Made by a program: the position numbers and the translations under genes. DNA of 64,000 nt from Candidatus Koribacter versatilis Ellin345 (GTDB taxonomy: Bacteria; Acidobacteriota; Terriglobia; Terriglobales; Acidobacteriaceae), in assembly GCF_000014005.1 (NCBI RefSeq), contig NC_008009.1, forward strand, positions 4,836,001-4,900,000, written 5' to 3'. Positions 53,602-62,447 of this stretch are shown here, in pieces; position 1 is the stretch's first letter; each line of letters begins with the position of its first letter. A model generated the notes under the pieces. It was not told the origin of the DNA. It saw nothing but the letters and a program-made list of their open reading frames with translations, and searched no databases.

Positions 53602-54711
53602 CTACGACACTTCCTTCTTCTTCACACCGAGTTCCGCGTGCGTCACCACCTGATTGCGACCCTGGCCCTTTGCCTGGTACAGCGCCGCATCCGCCGCTTC
53701 AATCAGTTCACGCTTCGATTGCGCATCCTGGTCGTAAATCGCAATCCCGATACTGATGGTCAGTCGCTCGACCTGCCGCGGCGAGCCTGCAAAGAACTTT
53801 GCCTGCTCCACGCCGCGACGAATACGGTTCGCCACCTGCATCGCACCCGTGGTGTTCGTCTCCGGCAGCACAATGACGAACTCTTCACCGCCGTATCGCG
53901 CGGCGGTGTCCACTTCGCGCAAGTCTTTCATCAACACTGCGGAAACATCGCGCAATACCTGGTCGCCCACGTGATGCCCATACGTATCGTTCAAGGTCTT
54001 GAAGTGATCGAGATCGAGCATGAGCATCGCGATCGGCGTGCGCTTTCGTTCCGCGCGTTTGATCTCGAGTTCCAACTGCTGCTCGAAGTATCCGCGGGTC
54101 TTCAGCCCAGTCAGGAAGTCGGTGAATGCAAACTTGATCAGGCCTTCGTTTTCGTAGTCGCGGGTGAGTTGGTTCTCGGCGACGAGCGTCAGCATCCAAA
54201 ATAGCTGCGCGTCTTCACGTGTGAAGGATTCGTGCTCGGCGGAGAACAACTGCATGGAGCCGATGACTTTATTGCTGACCACCAGCGGCACGATCAAAGC
54301 TGAGCGCGCTCCCAGCGATTCCAGTGCTGCATCCGACAGCAGGTTATGTCCCGCCGTCACCAGCAGCGGACGCCCAAACCGTGTCGCCCAAAAATTAAAG
54401 ATGTTGCCGCGCACAAAGGGTTCGGCGGTCTCGCGGTCCATACCTCCTGCGAGGCGCAGCTTCACTTGTTCGCTGTCTTCTTCCCAGAAATAGACGAGAG
54501 ATTTTTCGAAGAATGAGATCTCGGCCGCGAAGTCGAGCAGCATGTTGAGTGTGGCTTCGAGTTGGATCTGCATTCCGCCGAGCATGGCGAGGCGCAGGAT
54601 CGTATTCACCTCTCGCCAGCGACGCTGCACCGTCGCCTGGTCGAGTTCGGAGAACACTTCCACCACGAACCGCTCTGGGGGAATGGAGTCGGTAGCGTCG
54701 TCAGGGAGCAT
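53602..54711 (-). CDS. GAF-GGDEF diguanylate cyclase
   Basis: 369 residues. A GAF-like domain (about 40-185, with SLVYFWEEDSEQVKLRLAGG and SALIVPLVVSNKVIGSMQLFS) precedes a GGDEF domain (about 195-355) with the active GGEEF at 274-278 in ARYGGEEFVIVLPET. The RxxD inhibitory I-site (REVD, 265-268) is 5 residues before, so product inhibition is expected. It makes c-di-GMP in the cytoplasm. PilZ receptors are encoded at 28336 and 51233, and a PilZ-regulated process is possible. The gene is convergent with the VapC remnant. Confidence 0.93.
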   Translation of the reverse strand: MLPDDATDSIPPERFVVEVFSELDQATVQRRWREVNTILRLAMLGGMQIQLEATLNMLLDFAAEISFFEKSLVYFWEEDSEQVKLRLAGGMDRETAEPFVRGNIFNFWATRFGRPLLVTAGHNLLSDAALESLGARSALIVPLVVSNKVIGSMQLFSAEHESFTREDAQLFWMLTLVAENQLTRDYENEGLIKFAFTDFLTGLKTRGYFEQQLELEIKRAERKRTPIAMLMLDLDHFKTLNDTYGHHVGDQVLRDVSAVLMKDLREVDTAARYGGEEFVIVLPETNTTGAMQVANRIRRGVEQAKFFAGSPRQVERLTISIGIAIYDQDAQSKRELIEAADAALYQAKGQGRNQVVTHAELGVKKKEVS

Positions 54712-55281
54712 TTAGGGCCCGGGTCACCCGTTCACTTGCATTTGGCCACACCTATCCGGCCGCCCGGAATACCCGCACCCCGTCTGCCATTTCCCGCCAG
54801 ACATTCCCTTTCGTACTCACCCCTTAACTCCACAGAAAGACAGGGGCTTAACGGTCCCACTTTGTGAGCTGCTGATGCCATCCCGTTTCGAAACGTAACG
54901 CAGAGTCGCCCAGAACCGCTATTTGGCACCGGCATGCCCAACCTGAAACCCTCGCCCATTAAGGCATTTGCAGGAAGCACCTGGCATGTCTGTTGGATTG
55001 CAAAGTCGCCATTACTTTCAGGAATTCTCTACCACGTGCTTGCAATTTCGCTCGCAACCCGCTTACGATAGGCTTCGCGGGCGTTCGCGCCGCATTCAGC
55101 TTGTTTCTACCAATCAGCTCCACCTTCGCAACCCGGAGTGCCTCGCTGAGCGAAATTCCGCCCTGCGCAAGCCACACTTCTTCCCCGCTGCGAAATGCTC
55201 CAAAAGCTTATGGCTCTTCTACTGGATTTTTATCGCTAAATCCTTGAACGGGGATTGAACCGTTCGTCTGTCGGAGAAACT
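54712..55281. other. 570-base intergenic region, no gene seen
   Basis: No convincing coding frame, terminator or known RNA motif is seen on either strand. A weak -24/-12-like sequence (TGGCATG-N4-TTGGA, near 54982-54997) was judged unreliable because the conserved -12 C is absent. Ribosome binding site GGAGA for the next gene is at about 55273. Confidence 0.45.
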
Positions 55282-56028
55282 ATGGCGTGGTACGCATACT
55301 GTATTGCTGAACAGGAAGCGCTTCACAATGGCCTTCGTGCTCGTCGGCCTTTCGCCTTTTCTAACATCCGTGGCATTCAACAGGCTGCTGTGCTTGCTTA
55401 TCCCAGCGGCGATTTCGCCGTCGTCGTCAGCGAGTACACGCCTGGCGCGCAACTTACGCAGCAGACGATCGTGGAGCACGCTCGCGTAGTCAGCGAATGC
55501 TTCCGCATCTCGACTGTCCTGCCCTTCAAGTTCGGCACCATTTTCGAAACCGACGACGCTCTCCGCCGCGCGGTCCGTACCAATCGCAAGACCTTCCTCG
55601 ACTCCGTCGCCAAGCTCCGCGGCAAAGCCGAAATGCACATCAAGGTTTCCCTCAAAGACGGCTCGCTCCAGGAGATTTTCAATGACGGAGGTCTGCCCGC
55701 AACTGTTGGCAGCGACTACCTCATGAAACTCCGCGATCGCGCCGCCCGCGAACGTGAACGCCAGACCAAAGCGCGAGCGCTCTCGCTGCAGGTCAACAAA
55801 CTCTTCTCGCCACTCGAAGAAGAAATCAGCTGCAAGAAGATCGAGTCCGGCGGCATCATCCTCGACATTGCTCACCTCATTGACAGCAAGTCGGTCGAGA
55901 AGTATCAGAACCGTCTCAGTTCCGCGTCGCGCCAGTTCAAGAATTGCGAAGTGTCAGTCAGCGGCCCATGGCCGCCCTACCACTTCCTCCCCGGCAAACT
56001 GCGGACCGTCAACAACCAGAGCAACTAA
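55282..56028 (+). CDS. GvpL/GvpF gas-vesicle-family protein (orphan)
   Basis: 248 residues from the ATG at 55282 behind GGAGA. The GvpL/GvpF family is seen in YAYCIAEQEA, then VLPFKFGTIFETDDALRRAVRTNRKTFLDSVAKLRGKAEMHIKV in the middle and the ending SGPWPPYHFLPG. In gas-vesicle makers these proteins help assemble the vesicle and contact GvpA. No GvpA, GvpN or other gvp gene is in the window. The central region about 150-200 is strongly charged. Role here unknown. Confidence 0.85.
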   Translation: MAWYAYCIAEQEALHNGLRARRPFAFSNIRGIQQAAVLAYPSGDFAVVVSEYTPGAQLTQQTIVEHARVVSECFRISTVLPFKFGTIFETDDALRRAVRTNRKTFLDSVAKLRGKAEMHIKVSLKDGSLQEIFNDGGLPATVGSDYLMKLRDRAARERERQTKARALSLQVNKLFSPLEEEISCKKIESGGIILDIAHLIDSKSVEKYQNRLSSASRQFKNCEVSVSGPWPPYHFLPGKLRTVNNQSN

Positions 56029-56051
56029 CAAGATCTATAATCTGCGCAGAA

Positions 56052-56078
56052 GGCGGCCGAGAAGGCCGCCTTTTTCAT
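56052..56078 (+). terminator. Rho-independent terminator after the GvpL/F gene
   Basis: GGCGGCC (56052-56058), loop GAGAA, GGCCGCC (56064-56070), then TTTTT. The T-run and stem are strong. Confidence 0.85.
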
Positions 56079-56086
56079 TACGCACT

Positions 56087-56551
56087 CTACGCTTCGCTGT
56101 TTTCTTCTTGCGGCACCCCAATCCGATTCACCAGCGACAACAAAAACGCCGTCGTCAACCCGAACAACAGCCATCCGTTGAGCGCTTCGAGCGCGCCCAT
56201 CAGGTGCCAATGCGGCTCGAGATCGAAGTTGATGTGGCCATAACTCGTCATCGCATTCAGCGAATACAGCACCGCGATCCGAAAATTGGGCAGCGCCTGC
56301 AGCCATCGATAAACTACGGCCCAGATCGTGGCCTCGCCAGCGTGTAACGCACAGATCAGGAGTGTGGCGCCCGCCACCGTCAGCAACGACGCTTCCCGGT
56401 TGCGGCGCGATGTCACTCGACGAATCAGCCCAAGCCCCGCCACGTGGATCACCACTGTGACGACAATCAGCGGAATCCCCCACGCCCAATTGCCCGACCA
56501 CGAGGCCGCTTCCAAGCTCTGTATGCCTTGATCTGGTATGGGTATCATCAT
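56087..56551 (-). CDS. Potassium-channel-like membrane protein
   Basis: 154 residues with three or more hydrophobic segments. The segment LYSLNAMTSYGHINFDLEPHWHLMGALEALNGWLLFGLTTAFLLSLV matches the pore-plus-TM2 part of small LctB-like K+ channels, which share the LGYGD-type filter and GALEAxNGxLLFG after it. Here the filter reads TSYGH (102-106) rather than TxGYGD, so ion selectivity is doubtful. It may be a channel with altered filter or a non-conducting relative. The gene converges with the GvpL/F gene. Confidence 0.74.
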   Translation of the reverse strand: MMIPIPDQGIQSLEAASWSGNWAWGIPLIVVTVVIHVAGLGLIRRVTSRRNREASLLTVAGATLLICALHAGEATIWAVVYRWLQALPNFRIAVLYSLNAMTSYGHINFDLEPHWHLMGALEALNGWLLFGLTTAFLLSLVNRIGVPQEENSEA

Positions 56552-56900
56552 CGCTCAATCCTCAAGCCCGTTGTGGGAGCCTCTATTTCACATCAGGGCA
56601 GGCAGAGGAATGAAACGGATTCGAGTACTGGGGAACCAGACTTCACATCTGAGCCCTACCTCAGCACTTCTTTACGCTTTTCCCGTGTGCACCCCTCTTC
56701 CACTTCTCTCACCCGGCGGTACAATGGCACTAAAGCCAGCCAACTGGTCAAAAAGCCGCTTCGCCTGTCGTGTGGCGAGAGAAACGGTTGTTTTTTCAGC
56801 AGGTGTGGGTAACCGGATGCTCACAAAGTACATCTGAGTACCTTCAGGGTATTTAGTTCGTTCTAGCTCGCCCAAGGGTCCTTTTGGGGTTTCTTCGCTC
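56552..56900. other. 349-base intergenic region
   Basis: A minus-strand frame of 76 codons (56672-56902, ATG) reads MSEETPKGPLGELERTKYPE, then MYFVSIRLPTPAEKTTVSLA, and is open, but lacks a recognised family, so it is at best a possible small gene. Otherwise nothing clear is seen. The region must hold the promoters of the channel gene and the NtrC-type gene. Confidence 0.35.
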
Positions 56901-58412
56901 ATGATGGGGTCGTACCGGATGCTGCCAGCCCAAAAAACGCGGGTTCTTATCGTGGACGAGGACGTTAGCCTCGCCCGCTTCCTGCAGTCTTATCTCACCC
57001 GCCGCAATTACGACGTCAGCTCCGCCACTTCCGGCGACGAAGCTATCCGCATGTTCCGTGTCTGCGATCCGGCCCTCGTGCTGCTCGACGCCATGCCGAA
57101 TCTCAGCGGCGTCGAAACTCTGGAGCGCATAAAGCAGATCAAGCCTGAGGTCACCGTCATCATGACCTCCGGCGCCTCGAATCCCGAAGTCATCTTCAAG
57201 GTCTCGAAGCTGGGCGCCGAAGACTACCTGGTCAAACCTTTCGACCCCGCCGAGCTCGACCGCCGCATCGCCAAGATCGTCGATCGCCAGCGCGTCTCCA
57301 GCGAAGTCGTCCAGCTTCGCGACCAGGTCCGTCGCAACCACGACTTCGTCGCCCTCTTCGGCACCAGTCCAAAGATGGAAGAAGTAAAAGAAACCATCGA
57401 GCAGGTCGCCGACACCACTGCTACTGTGCTCATCCGTGGCGAAAGCGGCACCGGCAAGGAAGTTGTCGCGCGCATGATTTACGCGCAGTCCTCGCGCCGC
57501 GAAAAGCCCTTCGTGAAGGTCAATTGCGCCGCCATTCCCAACGAGTTGCTGGAGAGCGAGCTCTTCGGCTACGAACCCGGCGCGTTTACCGGCGCCAATC
57601 GCCAGAAGCTCGGCAAGTTCGACCAGGCCCACGGGGGCACGATTTTCCTCGACGAAATCAGCGAGATGCACCCGGCTCTCCAGGCGAAACTCTTGCACGT
57701 GCTGCAGGACGGCGAGTTCGCCCGGCTCGGTGGCAAGCGCGACATCGCCGTGGATGTCCGCGTTCTCGCTGCGACCAACAAGCCGCTGGAGCGCGCCGTC
57801 GGCGAAGGTCTCTTCCGCGAAGATTTGTTTTACCGGCTGAACGTCGTCACCGTCCACATTCCGCCGCTCCGCGAGCGCCAGGCGGAGATCGCCGTCTTCC
57901 TCGACTACTTCCTGCACAAGTACAGCGAGTTCTACGGAAAGAACCCGCCGCCGTTCAGCGAATACGCGATCCAGCGCATGATCGAGTACACCTGGCCGGG
58001 CAACATCCGCGAGCTTGAAAATCTCGTCAAGCGCTACGTCATCGTCGGCAACGAAGCGCAGATCATCCGCGAGCTTTCCACCCACAAGCCGGTCATCTCT
58101 TCGATTTCCGGCGCCAGTCCACTATGGGGACTGCCGAAAGAAGTCCCGCCGCCCGTCAACGACGCAGCATCCCGGGTCACCGCGATGCCGCCGAAACCTG
58201 CTAACGGGGAAGAGACGATGTCCCTGCTGGAGATCGGTCGTCGCGCGGCGCAGGCCGCCGAGCGCGAGGCCATCGAACGCGTCCTCAACCAGACGCGCTG
58301 GAACCGCCGCCAAGCTGCGAAAATCCTGAAAATCAGCTACAAGGCGCTGCTCAACAAGCTTAAAGTCATCGAAGAGCAGATCTCCGCCGAGCGCAAGACC
58401 AGCGCATCGTAG
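56901..58412 (+). CDS. NtrC-type sigma-54-dependent response regulator
   Basis: 503 residues. The receiver domain (about 12-130) has the acidic pair (VDED, 18-21) and phospho-acceptor Asp63 in LVLLDAMPNLSG. The AAA+ domain has GESGTGKE (180-187), the sigma-54 contact loop GAFTGA (227-232) and ERQAEIAVF/WPGNIRELENL. A Fis-type helix-turn-helix closes it (RWNRRQAAKILKISYKALLNKLK). It activates transcription with sigma-54 RNA polymerase when phosphorylated. No sensor kinase is adjacent. The start ATG is 56901; ATGs at 56904 and 56919 are alternatives. Confidence 0.94.
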   Translation: MMGSYRMLPAQKTRVLIVDEDVSLARFLQSYLTRRNYDVSSATSGDEAIRMFRVCDPALVLLDAMPNLSGVETLERIKQIKPEVTVIMTSGASNPEVIFKVSKLGAEDYLVKPFDPAELDRRIAKIVDRQRVSSEVVQLRDQVRRNHDFVALFGTSPKMEEVKETIEQVADTTATVLIRGESGTGKEVVARMIYAQSSRREKPFVKVNCAAIPNELLESELFGYEPGAFTGANRQKLGKFDQAHGGTIFLDEISEMHPALQAKLLHVLQDGEFARLGGKRDIAVDVRVLAATNKPLERAVGEGLFREDLFYRLNVVTVHIPPLRERQAEIAVFLDYFLHKYSEFYGKNPPPFSEYAIQRMIEYTWPGNIRELENLVKRYVIVGNEAQIIRELSTHKPVISSISGASPLWGLPKEVPPPVNDAASRVTAMPPKPANGEETMSLLEIGRRAAQAAEREAIERVLNQTRWNRRQAAKILKISYKALLNKLKVIEEQISAERKTSAS

Positions 58413-58426
58413 AACGAGAGAACCCA

Positions 58427-58461
58427 GCGTTCCAGAAGTGGAACGCCCGTTCCACTGTTTT
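58427..58461 (+). terminator. Overlapping alternative hairpins after the NtrC-type gene
   Basis: GCGTTCCA (58427-58434) pairs with TGGAACGC (58439-58446). Alternatively AGTGGAACG (58437-58445) pairs with CGTTCCACT (58448-58456), followed by GTTTTCCC. The two stems share the middle segment and exclude each other. They may be a terminator with a competing stem, or a palindromic binding site. Confidence 0.5.
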
Positions 58462-58748
58462 CCCAGTCTGAGTTGCTGGATGGGAAGTTTTGAAACGCTG
58501 GCATTCTGTGGGGACGAACTCCTAAGTGGAGCAATTCAAGCATGTTGCCTTAGGCGAGCAACCTCCGCGCAAACAGCCCCAAAGTTTGGTGTGTGAAGTG
58601 CTACTTACAAGATCAACTAAAGAGGCTTTGCCAAAATGAGTTTTCTCCTCTTCCAAGAATCTCGACTTCTCTCGCGTTCTGCACAGCAGGACGACCCCTT
58701 GCATCGACTTCCCTGAAACGAACCCACCTCTTCTGCCTCTTTCTACGA

Positions 58749-58779
58749 GCGGCTTCGGAAACGAGCCGCTTTTTGATTT
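58749..58779 (+). terminator. Terminator without an obvious gene
   Basis: AGCGGCT (58749-58755), a 9-base loop, AGCCGCT (58765-58771), then TTTTGATTTT. It looks like a complete Rho-independent terminator in the region between the NtrC-type gene and the DksA-like gene. Confidence 0.65.
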
Positions 58780-58829
58780 TGGGAACGATTTCAAATTAGT
58801 CTGCATCGTATTCAGCCACAGCGCTCAAG

Positions 58830-58859
58830 TTGACGCTACCGTTTACACGCGCATATGAT
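58830..58859 (+). promoter_or_regulatory. Putative sigma-70 promoter of the DksA-like gene
   Basis: TTGACG (58830-58835), an 18-base spacer and TATGAT (58854-58859); the start codon is at 58922. The leader would be about 55 bases long. Confidence 0.55.
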
Positions 58860-58921
58860 TTTCAATTCGCCACCGGCTGCCGGGAATTCCCGAGGCTCGG
58901 TGGCTCGGTTAGTTAGTCATC

Positions 58922-59287
58922 ATGGACAAGAAAAAAATAGACGCGATCAAACAACAGCTCGAGAAGCGGCGCGACGACCTGCGCGCCACCATGGTCAAGA
59001 CCGCTGCGGACGGCCGCGAAGCCAACGAAGATACCGCTCAGGACATCGCCGACCGCGCCACCAATTCCTATACCAAGGAATTCCTCTTCACCCAGAGCGC
59101 CAACGACCGCAACCTCCTCCAGATGGTCGAGGGAGCCCTCATTCGCATCGGTGAAGGGACCTACGGCGAGTGTGTCTCGTGCGGCAGCGAGATCAACTCC
59201 AAGCGCCTGGAAGCAGTACCGTGGGCACGCTACTGCATCGGCTGCCAGGAGAAGATCGAAAAAGGTGAACTTGAAGCTGCCCGCTAG
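58922..59287 (+). CDS. DksA/TraR-type C4 zinc-finger protein
   Basis: 121 residues. A helical coiled part (MDKKKIDAIKQQLEKRRDDLRATMV) leads to a C4 zinc finger: Cys84, Cys87, Cys105 and Cys108 (GECVSCGSEINSKRLEAVPWARYCIGCQEKIEKGELE). DksA binds the RNA polymerase secondary channel and works with ppGpp; the shorter TraR-like forms do so without ppGpp. The coiled-coil tip acidic residues (DTAQD) are partly like DksA. The exported protein gene at 59265 overlaps its end. Confidence 0.92.
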   Translation: MDKKKIDAIKQQLEKRRDDLRATMVKTAADGREANEDTAQDIADRATNSYTKEFLFTQSANDRNLLQMVEGALIRIGEGTYGECVSCGSEINSKRLEAVPWARYCIGCQEKIEKGELEAAR

Positions 59288-59759
59288 TTCGCCGCGAAGC
59301 AATCCTCAGTGCCCCCGTGTGGGGCACTTCGCATTTGCTGCGCTTTTCTGTGTTCTCGCCGCTGGAGCGTTCGGGCAGACCGCCGCCCCTAAGCCGTCCG
59401 ACTTCACCGGCACCTGGAAAGCGGAGTTCAAAAAGCAAGTCTGGCTGGTGCTCAACCTGCATGAGGACAAAGGTTCCGTCGTCGGCATCCTCACCCACTC
59501 CATCTATCTCAGTTCCGACAACGAAGGCGATATCACCTCCGTCGGCGATGAGATGTCGAACGCGAAGGTCGAAAAGGCCACGATCGAAGGCGGCGTGCTG
59601 CACATCGTCACCAAAGACGACGACGAAGGCGGTGAAGACCGCTACGACCTCACCCTCACCGGCCCGGATAGCGCCGAGCTGAAGCCGGTCAGCTCCGATG
59701 GCTCGTCCCCGCCGAAGGCCTTCAAACTCAAGCGCGCGCCCGCCACTCCGCAGAAATAG
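59265..59759 (+). CDS. Exported small protein of unknown function
   Basis: 164 residues from GTG 59265, overlapping the DksA-like stop; GTG 59319 is another start that puts the signal peptide (FAFAALFCVLAAGAFGQ) at the N-terminus. The mature region, DFTGTWKAEFKKQVWLVLNLHEDKGSVVGILTHSIYLSSDNEGDITSVGDEM..., looks like a small lipocalin-like beta barrel. No family is named. Terminated by a hairpin (59761-59786). Confidence 0.62.
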   Translation: MNLKLPASSPRSNPQCPRVGHFAFAALFCVLAAGAFGQTAAPKPSDFTGTWKAEFKKQVWLVLNLHEDKGSVVGILTHSIYLSSDNEGDITSVGDEMSNAKVEKATIEGGVLHIVTKDDDEGGEDRYDLTLTGPDSAELKPVSSDGSSPPKAFKLKRAPATPQK

Positions 59760-59760
59760 A

Positions 59761-59786
59761 AAACCGTCCCACGCACGGGACGGTTT
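59761..59786. terminator. Bidirectional terminator between convergent genes
   Basis: AAACCGTCCC (59761-59770), ACGCAC, GGGACGGTTT (59777-59786): a perfect 10-base stem with A/T runs on both sides. Confidence 0.75.
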
Positions 59787-59800
59787 CGCGAAACGAACAG

Positions 59801-61618
59801 CTACCAAACCGTGAGGTTGTACTTATCGTAGTAGACGGTATTGCTTGTGGCGCTTGAGTTGTTGTCGATCTGCTGTTGGATGTTCAGATTGTTGCCGGAG
59901 CCGTCGAAATAGGGGTTATAAGTATCTTGCGCCGCTGAATAGATTGGTACACCATCCACGAGAAATGTCTGGTAGGCGTAAATGCGGTTTGTTGTATCCA
60001 TCGTGACGAACAATTGCAGGTGGTGCCAGGTGTTCACCGACGACAGAATTGTGCAAGGAATTGAACTCGGGACCCACCCGTGGTTCGCATCATGATCTTC
60101 GTGCCATCTGCGCCACGTGTGAGAAGCGTTATCACATTGCATCGACGCAAAGTAATCGTAACCTCCGAGGTAAAGATCGGGATCGAACTCAAGAGCTTGC
60201 AATTGAGTCGTGGTGGACGGGATGTAAAACCAGAGGTCGTCCAGAAAATTGGACACGCCGGTACAAACGCCGCCGGGCAATGTGGCACAACCCAAGTGCC
60301 TGTAGTACAAAACGTTCCAACTCGCTCCGTTGTCGACTTGCTTCATGGAAGCACCTGAAAGTGACGGTGAAGCAACCCCAAGGGTTAGTGACCCTGAACC
60401 GCTGCTTCCACCCGAACCTGCGCACGCCCCCTCGCATTTTGTCCAAACCCCGGGATTTCCTCCGGCACTTTGCAAATTGTTAAATGCCGTAGCGCCCGAA
60501 GGTGGTGAGGGCAGGTAGGTCGCCGGTTGGTACAATTCAGCGCTCGACAAGAGACTTGAGCTGCTGTTTCCTCCTGCGACCAAAACCGACCCGTTGTTTA
60601 ACAGAACCGAAGATTGAAGGCTACGGGCCGTAGCCATCGACGCCGTGGTTGAGAAGGTCGAAGTGGAAGGATTGTATATCTCTGCGACCGCGATCGAGGT
60701 ATTTCCACCCGCGACGAGAACGGTTCCGTTTCCCAGAACAACGAGCGAGGGCGAGCCGTGAGAGTACGTCATCGTTCCCGCCGTTGCGGTGAATGTTCCG
60801 GCCTGCGGGTTGTAAACATTAGCCCAAGTACCACCCGCGAGGACGACCCGTCCGTCGAACATCAGTGTCGCGGCATGTCCTGCGACACCCTGAGTCATGG
60901 AACCAGTTGCACTAAAGCTTCCCGTGGTTGGGCTGTAAATTTCAGCGTTGGAAAGAGTGGAGCCGCCACCCGGACAAGTCCCTGAGCACCCCCCGCCGGC
61001 GACAAGGACTGTCCCGTTATTCAATCGCGTGGCAGTATGCATGTAACGCGCTGTGATCAAACCTCCGGTCGCCGAGAAAGTTCCCGTGTTGGGATTATAA
61101 ATTTCCGCCGAACCGACGATTCCCGCTCCCCATCCTCCAGCTACAAGCACACGACCGTCAGCGAGGCGTGTAGCCGTGTGATCATAACGCTTCGCAGCCA
61201 TACTGCCAGTGGATGTCCACGTTCCGGAAGCCGGATCGTAAAGTTCGGCTGTCCCCAACCACGCTGTTCCGTATCCTGGCGGCGGATTGTCGGTGTAGCC
61301 GCCGGTTACGAGGACTTTTCCGTTTGCGAGCAACGTGGCAGTGTGGAGGAATCTACTGGTAGCTAGACTACCCGTTGTACTGAATGTCCCACTTGCCGGA
61401 TCATACAGTTCTGCGCTAGCAAGAATATGGGTGGATCCGGCACCGCCGACAATGAGGACCTTACCATTGTTCAACAGCGTCGCGGTGAACTGATTCCGAG
61501 CCGTCAACATGCTGCCGGTGGTTGTGAAGTTGGCCGCACCATACAGCGACACCGTCCAAAACATCCAACCCGTGATAACAGATGCAACGGATAGTGTCCG
61601 AAGGAATTTCGCGAACAT
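59801..61618 (-). CDS. Secreted Kelch-repeat protein
   Basis: 605 residues from ATG 61618 behind GGAGG; an earlier in-frame ATG would add 13 residues. A signal peptide (SVASVITGWMFWTVSLYGA) is followed by about seven Kelch-type blades (35-385) with repeated phrases HTATLLNNGKVLIVGG, FLHTATLLANGKVLVTGG and AELYDPASGTFSTTGS, a beta-propeller. The C-terminus (about 400-605) is a beta-sandwich with PGVWTKCEGACAGSGGSSGSGS and DLYLGGYDYFASMQCDNASHTWRRWHE, similar to lectin-like domains. A surface binding or carbohydrate role is inferred from architecture. Confidence 0.86.
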   Translation of the reverse strand: MFAKFLRTLSVASVITGWMFWTVSLYGAANFTTTGSMLTARNQFTATLLNNGKVLIVGGAGSTHILASAELYDPASGTFSTTGSLATSRFLHTATLLANGKVLVTGGYTDNPPPGYGTAWLGTAELYDPASGTWTSTGSMAAKRYDHTATRLADGRVLVAGGWGAGIVGSAEIYNPNTGTFSATGGLITARYMHTATRLNNGTVLVAGGGCSGTCPGGGSTLSNAEIYSPTTGSFSATGSMTQGVAGHAATLMFDGRVVLAGGTWANVYNPQAGTFTATAGTMTYSHGSPSLVVLGNGTVLVAGGNTSIAVAEIYNPSTSTFSTTASMATARSLQSSVLLNNGSVLVAGGNSSSSLLSSAELYQPATYLPSPPSGATAFNNLQSAGGNPGVWTKCEGACAGSGGSSGSGSLTLGVASPSLSGASMKQVDNGASWNVLYYRHLGCATLPGGVCTGVSNFLDDLWFYIPSTTTQLQALEFDPDLYLGGYDYFASMQCDNASHTWRRWHEDHDANHGWVPSSIPCTILSSVNTWHHLQLFVTMDTTNRIYAYQTFLVDGVPIYSAAQDTYNPYFDGSGNNLNIQQQIDNNSSATSNTVYYDKYNLTVW

Positions 61619-61724
61619 GGGTTTGCCTCCAAATCCAGAGAAGCTGGATCGGGGCACAATACACTATCTTCGTCCGGCTAGATATAAAGTCTTTTAAGAC
61701 AGTAGAACTAGAACTTTCGACTAG

Positions 61725-62447
61725 TTACTTGGTCGACGCCGCCACATCGGTCAACTGGAGAAAGTCAAGTGGGGTGCCGATCGCCGAACTGCTCGGCCCG
61801 GTGATAACAAAGGTGGTCACCGCACCGGACTTTAATTCAATACTTCCCGTATACAGGTATGGCGGTGCCTTGGTCCCCTGCTGGGTGATATAGATCGCAT
61901 AGGTTCCGGCTGGGACTGTGTGGTAGCCTCCGGTTGCTCCGGGTCCCAGGTTTGCATCATTGGCGGTCACACTAAACAGATCAGTTCCGGGCGCGACAAA
62001 GAAGACGTCCATTGCGCCGAAGTTCGGGTTTCCATTGACAATCCGGAACTGGATATTTCCGCTCGTCGCAGCCGTTGTTGTGTCCGTGAGTAAAAGTCCC
62101 GCGGGATTGATTCCCGAGCCCGCGATCACGTACGTATACGAACTGCCGCCCGTCACGCTGATTGTCTGGTTTATCAGATCTGCGGTAGTGCCTGTATTAC
62201 GCACTTCAACCTGGTGACTTCCTGAAGCCACTGACGTGTAATTCGACGCGCCCTTGTACGCCAGCGCAGTCGAAAACGCGCTCGTGTCAACCAACACGTC
62301 GTATCCGCCGCCGGCGAAAAACGAGTCATAAACCGCATTCACCACCCGCAGCTCGGAAGTCGTGGTCTTGCTGCTGCCTCCGCCACACGCGGCCGCGAAC
62401 AACATCCCCAGTATGAGTACCAGCGCCAATGGCGCAAATTTCTTCAT
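61725..62447 (-). CDS. DUF4397-domain lipoprotein
   Basis: 240 residues from ATG 62447 behind GAGGAG. The lipobox FAAAC (Cys about 22) followed by GGGSS marks a lipoprotein. Two DUF4397 domains are seen: LRVVNAVYDSFFAGGGYDVLVDTSAFSTAL and IQFRIVNGNPNFGAMDVFFVAPGTDL, with SGSHQVEV-type and AGTYAIYITQQG strands. The domain is extracellular and of unknown role. The same strand continues into the Kelch gene after a 106-base gap with a weak hairpin (61689-61700). Confidence 0.86.
   Translation of the reverse strand: MKKFAPLALVLILGMLFAAACGGGSSKTTTSELRVVNAVYDSFFAGGGYDVLVDTSAFSTALAYKGASNYTSVASGSHQVEVRNTGTTADLINQTISVTGGSSYTYVIAGSGINPAGLLLTDTTTAATSGNIQFRIVNGNPNFGAMDVFFVAPGTDLFSVTANDANLGPGATGGYHTVPAGTYAIYITQQGTKAPPYLYTGSIELKSGAVTTFVITGPSSSAIGTPLDFLQLTDVAASTK

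Larger units (their letters stand above)
58413..58921. other. 509-base intergenic region with hairpins; possible RNA
   Basis: No coding frame is convincing. The region opens with two overlapping hairpins (58427-58461) and, 300 bases on, has a strong plus-strand terminator (58749-58779) that serves no called gene, followed by the DksA promoter. An untranslated transcript of 200-300 bases ending at this terminator is a possible explanation. Confidence 0.4.

Noticed and set aside
54982-54997. Sigma-54-like -24/-12 sequence upstream of the GvpL/F gene
   Set aside because: TGGCATG-N4-TTGGA lacks the near-invariant C of the -12 GC and is about 285 bases from the start codon.
56672-56902. 76-codon minus-strand frame before the NtrC-type gene
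   Set aside because: Open, but without family match or ribosome binding site; kept only as a note on the intergenic region.
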